DNA from: Isoetes taiwanensis | Lineage: Eukaryota; Streptophyta; Lycopodiopsida; Isoetales; Isoetaceae | Assembly (NCBI GenBank): GCA_021234155.1 | Contig: JAJEKV010000386.1 | Coordinates: 117,931-181,930, forward strand | Direction of reading: 5' to 3' | DNA: 64,000 nucleotides | In this document: piece by piece, positions 24,960-37,548 of the stretch | Layout of the letters: each line of letters begins with the position of its first letter | Numbering within the stretch: position 1 is the first letter of the stretch | Notes under the pieces: generated by a model | Databases searched by the model: none | Told to the model about the DNA's origin: nothing | The model's input: the letters and a program-made list of their open reading frames with translations, nothing else | Made by a program: the position numbers and the translations under genes

Positions 24960-26012
24960 GAGAACAAATCCTCTTGACTTGCTAAGTCATCCAAGCCTAC
25001 CTTACTAACTAAAAGGCAAACTGGACTTATCGGACCCCAAAAGGGGAGGCCTTAGAGATTAAAAAGACTGATTGATACCAGAAAGTGTATCACCATAACA
25101 AGATAGATAAATAAGCTTACAACCTAGGGTTGCTTTTTATAATAAAAACCAAATTTAAACCAAATGCAGATATGCAAATGTAGGAAACAAAACTCAAAAC
25201 ACACTTGAACCAAGTAAAAAAGGATGTCTTACATAAGACATTGAATCTTATAAGCAGCCTTAGCTAATGAGAAAAAGCTCAAAATTAGATTAATTACAAG
25301 CCAAGGTTGTCACAAAACTATAATAGCAACTAAATGTTGCCCTCCAAAAAAAAAACATTATGTCGATAAACTATAACTTAGAGAACATCAAGATAAATAT
25401 CAAATAATATGGACCAGGAGGATATTTTACCTAGGAAAAACATGATATTTTACAAAAGGAAAAACAGAAAGCCATTAGTCTTGATTTTCATGTATTCAGA
25501 TTCATGAAAAATTTTCCAAAAAGACATGAAATATTCGAGAGACAAATTTTTAGTCTGTCCAAAGTACATCAGATTCAAAACCAAAAATTTTGTTTAATAA
25601 TCATATACAAAGGCAGCAGAATAGAAGACAAGTGATAACAATTTGTGACTCGGGTTTTCAACTCAGAGGATGTAATGCAAGTGGAAAGTTAATTACCATA
25701 TGTACAAGAATTTTGCTCAAAGTAACTGCTAACTCACCAAATTGAGGTAAACCAGAAAGTTGTGTTCATAAGCTTGAAGAATGAATCCTTCAAGTATGCC
25801 ACCATGTAATGCCAAAATCCACAATGCATGGGAGAAGGAGTTCGGTTACCTGCAGCAAAAATGCACTTGTTAGCCTAAGAAGGGTAAAAATGCATATGCT
25901 AGCAGGTAAGCAATGAACAACCTTGGCCTCTCGGCCCTTTACCCACAAATTAAATTTAAATTGCTTGAAATTACATCCATAGGTCAGAAAAAGTGTAAAG
26001 TAATCAGACTTC

Positions 26013-26420
26013 ATGCTACAAAATCATGTACTAGACATAGTTGGAACCAAACTATGCTCAGGTCCGAGCCCTAAATGCTGCCAGACAAGTAACAGATCTA
26101 TTGGTATTAGCAACCAAGAGCACTACATAGAGCAAGAAGAAAATCAGATCAAAATGCTTTTGATTAAACTAAACCCAAATTGTGCAGTAATAAGGATAAC
26201 CCTACCAGCACAGTGCTAAATCATGCAACCAACAATAGTGGCCAAGCAAAAGAAATTAATATCTATGTGTAACATCTGGAGAATATCAGCTCGGTACTAG
26301 ACCTAGTTGGAACTGAATCATGCTCAGATCTGAGCTCTAAACATTGACAGCAATGCTACTATAGGCTAGTTATACACCAAATCCCAGATCTGTTGGTATA
26401 AGTGACTAAGAGAATTAATA
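26013..26420. repeat. Internal 0.26-kb tandem duplication in the 4.7-kb element
   Basis: A block beginning TACTAGACATAGTTGGAACC (about 26029) recurs diverged about 265 bp later as TACTAGACCTAGTTGGAACT, each followed by an ATGCTCAG and a CAGATCT segment. The same structure is present in unit F (about 30735-31130), so the duplication predates array formation. Confidence 0.55.
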
Positions 26421-27109
26421 TTAAATCTCAGATCAAAGGATCCCAGCCACAACCAGCCATGCCGATTAACCAGTAAAAATGAGGTGTCATGCTAGCAGAG
26501 GATATCTAAACTTAATTAGAAACCTATTCAAAACATTGGACCAGTATGGTGGCTCAACATGCCAACTGTGCTAGGCCAATTATTTCAGCAAGCCTTTTCA
26601 AAAGAGTACTGCATATAGCATTTTCCAACCACAAGCACAACATTAGAGCTGAATTTGGAAGAAAACATTATACATTATAAAATAACATCCTACCAAATAA
26701 ACCTAGTGGAGAACAAAGAAAATCAGTGAAATAATAAATTCATTTGGCAACCTGAACAGGGAGCAAAAGCTAATCCAACATAGTTTATGGTGAAACATAC
26801 GAATTAAAGCAAGAATGGATGTCCAATGACAGGAGAACGGATATTGGACTATGAGGGTGAATTAGGAAAAAATAAGAACCAGATTAAGCTTGTGAAAAGA
26901 CTATGCTATAAGCTGCCTACAGCAATAAGCAGTATCAATCAGGCCAAGCAACAAAAACAAGTCACCATAATGCCATGAGAAAGGTATTCGTATGCTAAGC
27001 AATTAAATTTAACATCAAATTTATGCCTAGATAAACAACTGAATATAGATCTCATAAAATTAGTTCCACCTAGCATAGACAATTACAGCAATATGAGTGA
27101 TCCTAGGAC

Positions 27110-27199
27110 CTGATAAAGCTGGATGGAATCATTGTTAGAATCATCGTCCTCCTCAGAGTTAGTCAGGGCAACACCATCAACAATTAGAACCCAGTCCAT
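27110..27199 (-). other. Possible captured exon in the 4.7-kb element
   Basis: The minus strand reads ATG followed by 29 sense codons (MDWVLIVDGVALTNSEEDDD and a Ser/Asn/Asp-rich continuation) and ends at CAG with a GT next. The leader upstream is more GC-rich than the rest of the unit. Unit F has the same sequence near 31808-31897. Without splicing it stops 8 codons later. This could be a captured host first exon or chance; no homologue is recognised. Confidence 0.2.
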
Positions 27200-27489
27200 G
27201 CTGCCTGCACAGATCTAACAATGTGTTGAAGCTAGTTCAAAAAGAGAGCAGAGTCTGAAGATTGCCATGGCAAGAATACTGGCTTCAAAGTGCAATAACA
27301 AGAAGGATGCTAGATCCAGGTGCTTCTTTTGAGAGAGATGCCCATAAACCTCAGACCTTAGGGCTGCCGCAAAGGAGCCCTTCTCAAACTACGAACACAA
27401 GTTGAATGGCTGTTACACGCACCTGTTATCAGCCAAATAACCCCTTTTTTTTGCCCTTTTTTTTCCGATTTAATAAACATAAGCTTTTA

Positions 27490-27565
27490 TACATTACACA
27501 AAACCACTAGCCTGTATGGTAAGTAAACAGTTTTTGGGCAACTAGACTAGGGTTCGAATCCATGC
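27490..27565 (+). repeat. tRNA-like (SINE-type) segment with B box
   Basis: GGTTCGAATCC (27551-27561) matches the RNA polymerase III B box; about 45 bp upstream is a weak A-box-like TAGCCTGTATGG. The copy in unit F has its B box at 32247-32257. Probably a SINE fragment inside the 4.7-kb element. Confidence 0.35.
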
Positions 27566-27649
27566 AAGTCAAAAGTTCAAAAGCAATTTTATAGTTCAAA
27601 TACATATCGAATGCATTTTGGGATGACAAAGCAACAATACTAGCCTGAA

Positions 27650-27895
27650 TATTCGGCGTCATCGTACATGTTGGGAATTCCAACGTTGAACTCCACCACT
27701 ATAGGTATTGTGCCAAACTTATGTGCCCTTATTGCAGTCACGCTATGATGCACTTTGCAAATTAATTTTTGACATCGTATATCGTATATGTTGGGAATTC
27801 CAACGTTGAACTCCACCATGTGTCAAACTTATGCGCCCTTGTCACAGTCAAGTGCATGCTATGATGCACTCTGCAAAATAGTTTTCGAATCATGA
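27650..27895. repeat. Direct repeat of about 125 bp with palindrome TTGGGAATTCCAA
   Basis: Two adjacent diverged repeats, each with TGTTGGGAATTCCAACGTTG, an ACTCCACCA segment and CTATGATGCACT. They recur in unit F (about 32345-32580). Confidence 0.55.
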
Positions 27896-28980
27896 TGTAT
27901 CTGTAGGTAAGAAAAATTCGTCAACATGTTAAAGTGCATACGTCAACACATACTATGGAATATTGCTGTGGTTTTTTCAAATGTGGATTTGGAATTAAAT
28001 ACACACTAGTAAAGAAACCATCCATGGTCTATGAATAAACAAGTTAATTCTGCTGAAATAGTCGTCAAAATAGAGGGAATCAACTCCCATGAGCGATATT
28101 AAAGCATGGCCGCCCAGCTCGCGGCATCTGTAACCAAAAGGTAAGATTCTAACACAATGTCATATTAACCGTGCAACTTAAATTTTACTAAGAATTTACC
28201 GCATTGGAAACCTATAGTGCATTAGCAAATGATATTATTTAGAGTAGGGCCGATGATTCCCTGATTAGGGACTATCTTCAAGACAAATTTTAGAGTGGCA
28301 TAGAGATAGGTTTCAAAACACAACCCACCATGAGGCACTAAATATTCCATGGTATATTCACGGTATCATATTACCCCTAGGAGAAAACGTTAAAACATCC
28401 ATGGGATATACGTCCTTTCAGAACTTTAAATTAAACTGGAGCAGAAGAATATAAGAGGGTTGAGACAAAGAGCTTATAGTTAGAAAAATGATCCTTTATC
28501 TTACTATCATGATGAGCCAAGATAACACCAAAACTTCATGCTTAACCAGCCAAGACAATCCCTGTAATTTGGTGCCACTATTGCTGAATCATACTATGCC
28601 ACTCAATGCTGATTATTTTGCAGAAAATCAGTGTGCACTATGCACAGAACCTACCCAGTTCCCAGGCACGTAAGGGAAGCCCTAAGCTGAGGGCAAATAC
28701 AAAAGGAAGGTAAGAAATGCAGGATTAAACTTCTCCACATGCAAGTAAATGAGATTGTAGGAAATCATCACTTTTATGCGCAGAAGAGGCTCAATTCTCA
28801 GACATAACAAAGGCTAGCCCTAAACTTAGAATATATTTATATATCCCTCCCTCCTACCGGAAGGCAGAGATAGGTCCCATATAATGCATAAGGACTGGAG
28901 GGTCCCTATGCCATAGGGACCCCCCTGCCAACTAATTCAATTGACGAATATAAACAATACCAAGTATTACGCAAAGTAAA

Positions 28981-29112
28981 TTACCAGAGTATGTAAAGCT
29001 CGAATTTTTTCCTCAAAGTTGAGCTCAGGGAAAATCTCATCATGAAAGATCTTGAGAACTTTTGCCACATATCCTCCTTTGAAGATACTTTTGTTTTTGT
29101 GAGTTCAAAAAT
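28981..29112 (-). pseudogene. PLE-type RT C-terminal tail in 4.7-kb unit F
   Basis: On the minus strand one frame gives about 39 residues containing FKGGYVAKVLK, FPELNFEEKIRALHTL and a stop. This resembles, in order and spacing, the end of the 7.4-kb PLE RT (FIKNGF, FPGLTF, LLKLLHY). It is followed by the 3' hairpin at 28922-28900. Unit E has the same tail at about 24283-24415. The similarity is short and was judged by eye; no RT core precedes it. Confidence 0.5.
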
Positions 29113-29654
29113 ATTCAATCCCAGTAAATTTGGCACTGTGGCCAGTAGAGATATTTGGGAAAGAACCCAGTAAATTTGGCACTGTGGCCAGAGTAAAATT
29201 ATGCACAATGTTGATAAGCAGCTCATGATAATAATCATCTTTTTATACTTTTATAATTATATTGAATCTAAAAAACGATGCAAAACAATATAGCAGAGGT
29301 CTCACCTTCCATCAGCGTGTAGTACTTGGAATGAGTAAGAAATGTAATTTTGAGTCCTTGATGTATAATAAAGCAATTTGAACTACCTTGTTAGGTGGAA
29401 TTCCCAGCAGCCTTATATCCAGACCTAGAGATTTCAAAGGTATGCTCCTAAACAGTTATCCGCAGAGGGTTCTGATAATTTGCCTGTTGGCTGCCATTAG
29501 CAATGTTGAAACTTATGTATTTGGTAGAAGCATCCTCCTATAAAATATATAAGAAGAGTTAATATAGTACAATACAACTTTAAGCATCATAAAAGTAATA
29601 AACTTGAGGATTATCTCTAAGGCCCACACCGGTAAAACCAGTGATCCGAAATCG

Positions 29655-29669
29655 GGTATATATACTAGC
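29655..29669 (-). promoter_or_regulatory. TATA motif of 4.7-kb unit F
   Basis: Exact GCTAGTATATATACC on the minus strand, identical to the motif 205 bp upstream of PLE ORF1. Confidence 0.45.
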
Positions 29670-32600
29670 CAGAACAAATCCTCTTGACTTGCTAAGTCAT
29701 CCAAGCCTACCTTACTAACTAAAAGGCAAACTGGACTTATCGGACCCCAAAAGGGGAGGCCTTAGAGATTAAAAGACTGATTGATACCAGAGTGTATCAC
29801 CATAACAGTAGATAAATAAGCTTACAACCTAGGGTTGCTTTTTATAATAAAAACCAAATTTAAACCAAATGCAGATATGCAAATGTAGGAAACAAAACTC
29901 AAATACACACTTGAACCATTGCAGAAGGATGTCTTACATAAGACATTGAATCTATTAAGCAGCCTTAGCTAATGAGAAAGCTCAAAATTAGATTAATTAC
30001 AAGCCAAGGTTGTCACAAAACTATAATAGCAACTAAATGTTGCCCTCCAAAAAAACATTATGTCGATAAACTATAACTTAGAGAACATGCCGATAAATAT
30101 CAAATAATATGGACCAGAGGATATTTTACCTAGGAAAAACATGATATTTTACAAAAGGAAAAACAGAAAGCCATTAGTCTTGATTTTCATGTATTCAGAT
30201 GCGATGCAGAAACTATTTTCCTTCCAAAGACATGAAATATTCGAGAGACAAATTTTTAGTCTGTCCAAAGTACATCAGAATCAAAACCAAAATTTTGTTT
30301 AATAATCATATACAAAGGCAGCAGAATAGAAGACAAGTGATAACAACAGTGACTCCGGTTTTCAACTCAGAGGATGTAATGCAAGTGGAAAGTTAATTAC
30401 CATATGTCGTACAAGAATTCTGCTGCTCAAAGCAGACTGCTAACTCACCAAATTGAGGTAAACCAGAAAGTTGTGTTCATAAGCTTGAAGAATGAATCCG
30501 CAAGTATGCTTACGTAATGCCAAATCCACAATGCATGGGAGAAGGTAGTTCGGTTACCTGCAGCAAAAATGCACTTGTTAGCCTAAGAAGGGTAAAAATG
30601 CATATGCTAGCAGGTAAGCAATGAACAACCTTGGCCTCTCGGCCCTTTACCCACAAATTAAATTTAAATTGCTTGAAATTACATCCATAGGTCAGAAAAA
30701 GTGTAAAGTAATCAGACTTCATGCTACAAAATCATGTACTAGACATAGTTGGAACCAAACTATGCTCAGGTCCGAGCCCTAAATGCTGCCAGACGAGTAA
30801 CAGATCTATTGGTATTAGCAACCAAGAGCACTACATAGAGCAAGAAGAAAATCAGATCAAAATGCTTTTGATTAAACTAAACCCAAATTGTGCAGTAATA
30901 AGGATAACCCTACCAGCACAGTGCTAAATCATATGCATGCAACCAACAATAGTGGCCAAGCAAAAGAAATTAATATCTATGTGTAACATCTGGAGAATAT
31001 CAGCTCGGTACTAGACCTAGTTGGAACTGAATCATGCTCAGATCTGAGCTCTAAACATTGACAGCAATGCTACTATAGGCTAGTTATACACCAAAATTCC
31101 AGATCTGTTGGTATAAGTGACTAAGAGAATTAATATTAAATCTCAGATCAAAGGATCCCAGCCACAACCAGCCATGCCGATTAACCAGTAAAAAATGAGG
31201 TGTCATGCTAGCAGAGGATATCTAAACTTAATTAGAAACCTATTCAAAACATTGGACCAGTATGGTGGCTCAACATGCCAACTGTGCTAGGCCAATTATT
31301 TCAGCAAGTCTTTTCAAAAGAGTACTGCATATAGCATTTTCCAATCACCAGCACAACATTAGAGCTGAATTTGGAAGAAAACATTACATTATAGAATAAC
31401 ATCCTACCAAATAGACCTAGTGGAGAACAAAGAAAATCAGTGAAATAATAAATTCATTTGGCAACCTGAACAGGGAGCAAAAGCTATGGTGAAACATAGG
31501 AATTAAAGCAAGAATGGATGTCCAATGACAGGAGAATGGATATTGGACTATGAGGGTGAATTAGGAAAAAATAAGAACCAGATTAAGCTTGTGAAAAGAC
31601 TATGCTATAAGCTGCCTACAACAATAAGCAGTATCAATCAGGCCAAGCAACAAAAACAAGTCACCATAATGCCATGAGAAAGGTATTCGTATGCTAAGCA
31701 ATTAAATTTAACATCAAATTTATGCCTAGATAAACAACTGATTATAGATCTCATAAAATTAGTTCCACCTAGCATAGACAATTACAGCAATATGAGTGAT
31801 CCTAGGACCTGATAAAGCTGGATGGAATCATTGTTAGAATCATCGTCCTCCTCAGAGTTAGTCAGGGCAACACCATCAACAATTAGAACCCAGTCCATGC
31901 TGCCTGCACAGATCTAACAATGTGTTGAAGCTAGTTCAAAAAGAGAGCAGAGTCTGAAGATTGCCATGGCAAGAATACTGGCTTCAAGGTGCAATAACAA
32001 GAAGGATGCTAGATCCAGGTGCTTCTTTGAGAGAGATGCCCATAAACCTCAGACCTTAGGGCTGCCGCAAAGGAGCCCTTCTCAAACTACGAACACAAGT
32101 TGAATGGCTGTTACACGCACCTGTTATCAGCCAATTAACCCCTTTTTTTGCCCTTTTTTTTCCATTTAATAAACATAAGCTTTTATATATTACACAAAAC
32201 CACTAGCCTCTATGGTAAGTAAACAGTTTTTGGGCAACTAGACTAGGGTTCGAATCCATGCAAGTCAAAAGTTCAAAAGCAATTTTATAGTTCAAATACA
32301 TATCGAATGCATTTTGGGATGACAAAGCAACAATACTAGCCTGGATATTCGGCGTCATCGTACATGTTGGGAATTCCAATGTTGAACTCCACCACTATAG
32401 GTATTGTGCCAAACTTATGTGCCCTTATTGCAGTCACGCTATGATGCACTTTGCAAATTAATTTTTGACATCGTATATCGTATATGTTGGGAATAATTCC
32501 AACGTTGAACTCCACCATGTGTCAAACTTATGCGCCCTTGTCACAGTCAAGTGCATGCTACAATGCACTCTGCAAAATAATTTTCGAATCATGTATCTGT

Positions 32601-33536
32601 AGGTAAGAAAAATTCGTCAACATGTTAAAGTGCATACGTCAACACATACTATGGAATATTGCCGTGGTTTTTTCAAATGTGGATTTGGAATTAAATACAC
32701 ACTAGTAAAGAAACCACCCATGGTCTATGAATAAACAAGTTAATTCTGCTGAAATAGTCGTCAAAATAGAGGGAATCAACTCCCATGAGCGATATTAAAG
32801 CATGGCCGCCCAGCTTGCGGCATCTGTAACCAAAAGGTAAGATTCTAACACAATGTCATATTAACCGTGCAACTTAAAATTTACTAAGAATTTACCGTAT
32901 TGGAAACCTATAGTGCATTAGCAAATGATATTATTTAGAGTAGGGCCGATGATTCCTTGATTAGGGACCATCTTCAAGACAAATTTTAGAGTGGCATAGA
33001 GATAGGTTTCAAAACACAACCCACCATGAGGCACTAAATATTCCATGGTATATTCACGGTATCATATTACCCCTAGGAGAAAACGTTAAAACATCCATGG
33101 AATATACGTCCTTTCAGAACTTTAAATTAAACTGGAGCAGAAGAATATAAGAGGGTTGAGACAAAGAGCTTATAGTTAGAAAAATGATCCTTTATCTTAC
33201 TATCATGATGAGCCAAGATAACACCAAAACTTCATGCTTAACCAGCCAAGAGAATCCCTGTAATTTGGTGCCACTATTGTTGAATCATACTATGCCACTC
33301 AATGCTGATTATTTTGCAGAAAATCAGTGTGCACTATGCACAGAACCTACCCAGTTCCCAGGCACGTAAGGGAAGCCCTAAGCTAAGGGCAAATACAAAA
33401 GGAAGGTAAGAAATGCAGGATTAAACTTCTCCACATGCAGGTAAATGAGATTGTAGAAAATCACCACTTTTATGCGCAGAAGAGGCTCAATTCTCAGACA
33501 TAACAAAGGCTAGCCCTAAACTTAGAATATATTTAT

Positions 33537-35560
33537 CAGGCTCGTGCACGTGATATACATTTCGCGATCATGGCTGTCGAGAGCAGAAATGGGCAGTTCA
33601 GATTGGCTGGTGGAGATTGACATATTTGGGCACTAGATCGTCAGTTGAGATGACATGAATAATCCTACGGTCCATATTGATTTCGATCTTGAACGCCGAT
33701 CTGTGAGATCTGCCACATGGCGTGATCCTGATCGTTGGTCCGAGATCCTACGGCTCACGTTGATTTAGATCTTTGCCACATGGTGCAATCTCGGCCCTTA
33801 ATCGAGTCCAAGATCCAACGGCTCATCTTGCATGCTCGACCATTACCTCCCAAGCATCCCATTCTAACCACTACACAAGGCATTGATTCATTGTAAAAAT
33901 GATATTTCATACATGCTTAAGGGATCTTAAACCCTAATGATTCTAGAATGTTTAAGATTGTTTTAGAATCTATGGCATGCACAAATATCCCACATGCATA
34001 GATGCAAAAAGAGCCTCATTTTCCAGTATATAAGGAGGTTATCCACATGAGGATGAGCATTCTGGTTCTTGGCTAGAAAGTTCTAGAAAATATTTTAGAA
34101 AGCTATAGGATGTTCTGTATAATTATGGAATGTTCTAGAAAGTTCAGGGGTATTCTAGAACATTCTAATGTTCTAGAATAGAAAGTTCGAGGACATTCTA
34201 ATATTCTAGAACTGTGTGGAATGTTCTAGAATTATAAAATCTTCTAGAACAACTCAGAAAGTTGTAAAATGTTCAAAAAAGTTCTAGAACATTCTAGCTC
34301 ACAAACTCTAAGGGAATCTCATAAAATATAAGCCAATCCATAGAAACATAAAGAAATCTTTATCAAGCCTTGCAGAATCTAAAGAAATCTCACAAAACCT
34401 AAGAAATTCTCATAAAATCTAATGGAATTTTGGAGAACCTAAGGGAATCTTCATAGAATCTAAGGGAATTGCATGAAATGTAATAGAATCTAAGGGAATC
34501 TCATAAAATCTAAGCAAATCTAAGGGAATCTACGAGAATCTCATAGAATTTGAGGGGAATCTAAGGGAATCTTCATAACATCATGGACAATCTAGGGGAA
34601 TCTTTATAGAATCTAAGAGAATCTCATGAAATCTAAGGGAAGCAAAGGGAATCTCATAAAATCTAAGCGAATTACTTAAAATCTAAGGGAATCTTTGTAA
34701 AAAGCACCTTAGTCTAAAAATAGAAAGTTCGTTTTAAATAAAATGGTTTAGAACATTCTAGATGATGATGGGCAAGTATCTCAACCTAAAAATAGAAACT
34801 TTTTTAGAAATGTTGCAAAAAGGGCAAAATAGAATCGTTGGTCCGAGATCCTACGACTCATGTTGATTTAGAAATATGCCACGTGACGTGATCTTGGCAC
34901 TTGATTGGATCAAGTTCCTACGGTCCATATTACATGCTCGAGCCGTAAGGGGAGGCTTTTAAAGATTTTTTGTTGTTTGGGGGATTCGAACCCTGGTAAT
35001 TGCCCCGCAAGCCCCCCATTCTAACCATAGACCAAGCATTTATTCGTTGAAAAAAGTGATGTTTCATATATACTTAGGCGTACTTCAAATCCATATGATT
35101 CTAGAATGTTCAAGATTGTTCTAAAATCTAGGGCATGCACAAATATCCCACATGCATAGATGCAAAAAAGAGCCTCCTTTTCTAATATATTTAAGCAAGC
35201 TATCCATATGAGGATGGGCATTCTGATTCTTGGCTAGAAATGCTTTAGAAAGTTCTAGGATATTCCAAATGATTGTGGAATGTTCCAAAAAGCTCAAGAA
35301 TGTTCTAGAACATTCTAGAATGTTTTAGAACTTTGTAGAATGTTCTAGGACATTCTATTATCTTCTACAATAATATAGAAAGTTGTAGAATGTTCTAAAA
35401 AGTTCTAGAAAGTAAGGGAATCTCACAAACTCTAAGGGAATCTCATAAAATATAAGCCAATCTATGAAAATCTAAAGAAATCTTCATGAAGCCTTGCAGA
35501 ATCTAAGGAAATCTCACAAAATTTAAGGAATTCTAACAAAATCTAATGGAATCTTAGAGA
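33537..35560. repeat. Duplicated AT-rich block with TTCTAGAA and AATCTAAGGG repeats
   Basis: No gene is seen. A block including CACAAATATCCCACATGCAT, GCATTCTGGTTCTTGGCTAG and repeat tracts occurs twice, about 1.17 kb apart (around 33860-34720 and 35020-35560), diverged. Each copy has an array of TTCTAGAA palindromes (about 34075-34300 and 35230-35410), then repeats of the type AATCTAAGGGAATCTCATAA (about 34310-34700 and 35415-35560). Confidence 0.7.
34980..35035 (-). repeat. tRNA-like segment with B box
   Basis: The minus strand has GGTTCGAATCCCC (B box at 34992-34982) preceded by a TGGTCTATGG A-box-like string about 45 bp upstream. It is probably a SINE head. The first copy of the duplicated block lacks it, so it was lost there or inserted here. 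Confidence 0.35.
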
Positions 35561-36877
35561 ACCTACTACCGACCTTTTGATCAGGATGATATGATCTATG
35601 TTTTCCCTTATCTTGGCATGCCTTCTAGACCCTGTTAATGCACTTACGAGGGTAATGGGCTCTTCACCTCTTGGGCTGAATTCTTTGTGGAACACCACTA
35701 TGTGACCTTGGTTTAGGGCTGGCAGGTAGTAGCGAAGTGCTTTTCCTGTTTTGGAACCCGCCTTTGTCTTGCCTGCCTTCGATCCTTTCTGTCCCGCTGA
35801 GTTGTCATGGATGTCGACAGCTAATAAGTCGTCATGATCTCTCTGCATAGGCGGTGCTAATGAGGGTTGAAAAATTTCCCTCTTTCTGTTCTTGTGTTTG
35901 TCTCAGAAGGAAGCTTTATGTTTGGTCTCCTTTCTGGTTGGTATATGTTAACCTGGATGGCTTGGAACTACTCTTCTCGGATCATAGGCTCCTGCTGCTG
36001 AAAATTGTGCCTGATAAACTCGTAGGCTACTATATCTGATATTGTTTCTCCTGCATAAGAATGCCACTCGGCAACTTCCCGAGGAAACTCTTGGTATGAG
36101 TAGTCGATAAAGTCGCTCTGCTGGCCTTTTGCAATTATCCTAGGAGTTATATTATTCTTAGCCCTTCCTCCAGGTAATAAGGCATCTGGAGGATGTTGTT
36201 GCCAATCTTCCCCTTTGATAATAATTAGTAATAGAGCCTGATTCCTATTGGCATCTCTGTTGCCCTAATTGGCCTTTGTTCATGCCTTTCAATTTGCCTT
36301 TGCATTCCTTTTCCTGTCTTCTTTCTTTCTCTTCATCCTGGTCTGCTTCTTCTTTAGAATCCGCCTTGAATGTGGTAATGACCTGACGACGTCCCCTTAA
36401 AGAAGGTACTCGGCGGTGTCAAGCTCAAGAATCATGTCTTGGTCTACCCTTGTGTCTAAGGGTGCCAGGTCAAGTAGTTGTATGGACGGTTCTCTGATCT
36501 TGTTGATGGCATTAAAGTGCATGAATATTGATAGTGCTATTTGTGACAATATGTGTCTGTGCCTTTGGACCTTGCAAGTCATATGATCTTGCATGTTCCT
36601 TGTTCTCTCAAACTTGCTTCTTAACCTTGGAGCTGGTTCCAATTACCCGACTAATTGCCTCTAATGAGGCCCTTCTCTCTCCCCTTGATGGAAGGCTCAC
36701 TTTCCAATGTTGAAGCTACTGGTCATATTCGGAGATGATGTCGATGTAGAATGGTGTTCTGGACAATGTTGCGTGAAGATCAAAGGTGTGGTTGAATACT
36801 TGAAACACCTCCTCCACATGTGCTTCCCAGATGTGATTTGCGTCATTGTACCATTTGTTGAAGCTGATAGATGCCAT
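35543..36877 (-). pseudogene. Second ORF of the H3-carrying LTR element, degenerate (minus copy)
   Basis: It starts MASISFNKWYNDANHIWE at 36877 and aligns by eye with MATPNLLQWYQDGEHW at 49843 and 51243 (shared MA, W-Y, D, H and a later EY/EFY). Further fragments at 36642-36397 (ILSQIALSIFMHF, compare VTFALAILMDQY) and 35848-35543 (NQGHIVVFHKEFSPRGEE, compare QQGHVLFVARDLAPEAE) match the plus copy in the same order. Many stops and frameshifts. The family is not recognised; it precedes gag in the plus copy. Truncated at 35543 against the repeat block. Confidence 0.5.
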
Positions 36878-37548
36878 TGAGTGAACAAGAGGGCAAAAAG
36901 TGGTTGGGCAAGGTGACAAGGGGTTGAGAAAATCGCCTGATTAGAAGGGCCTTAAGTTTAGGTGAGAAAAAAGCACCAAATGGGGTTTCCCTTATATAGG
37001 GTGAGGTTGCCTAGGTTTCCATACCGGGCCACTATTTAGGATTCTAGGTTTTGGAAGATATAATGAAGCAATTCGAGTGATTTGAAGTGTTAAGGTACTT
37101 AGGAACAAAGCAAAAAAAAAATAAAAATGCTAGGGTGGTTTATTGTGTGACATTTGGATGAGTTGCTATTGAAAAAAGGTTTGCTTAGGTCACCCCATGC
37201 CAGAGGCCCATATGACCCGATCATAAGCCCTCGAACGCGGTCTGATACGACTGGTTCTATTAAATCCGATTTCTAAGTTTTTCTCTTGCAACCAACTTCT
37301 ATAGTTGAATATTATCAACGTGAATTTCCCTGCTGCAATTTATTTTTCCTTAATCTACCCACCCAAGAGTAGGTTAAGGGTCACTCAGATCACCCTGTGA
37401 CCGAGGCCCTTATGACTATGTCATAAGCCCACTTGGCACTGTCTGACTCGACTGGCCATTTTTTTGCTAGATATGTGACACTTTTAACCCAAACAAACAT
37501 GTCATTAGAAAATTACATGATTACATGTTCGGAGTACAAAAATTTTAT

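Larger units (their letters stand above)
24072..33536 (-). mobile_element. Tandem array of a 4.7-kb non-autonomous PLE-like element
   Basis: Two full units with a period of 4698 and 4696 bp (repeat starts at 24072, 28770 and 33466), plus a 71-bp start of a third unit ending at 33536. No long ORF exists. In the minus-strand sense the 5' end is near 33536, and each unit ends with a TATA motif, a short PLE-like RT tail, a hairpin and a pyrimidine/TA-rich tract, mirroring the 7.4-kb PLE. The orientation equals that of the PLE array 200 bp away. Interpretation as a PLE-mobilised passenger is inference. Confidence 0.6.

Noticed and set aside
24072-33536. Conserved small ORFs in the 4.7-kb units (for example 26013-26219 and 30721-30927)
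   Set aside because: Identity between units reflects recent duplication of all the DNA, coding or not; no motif supports them.
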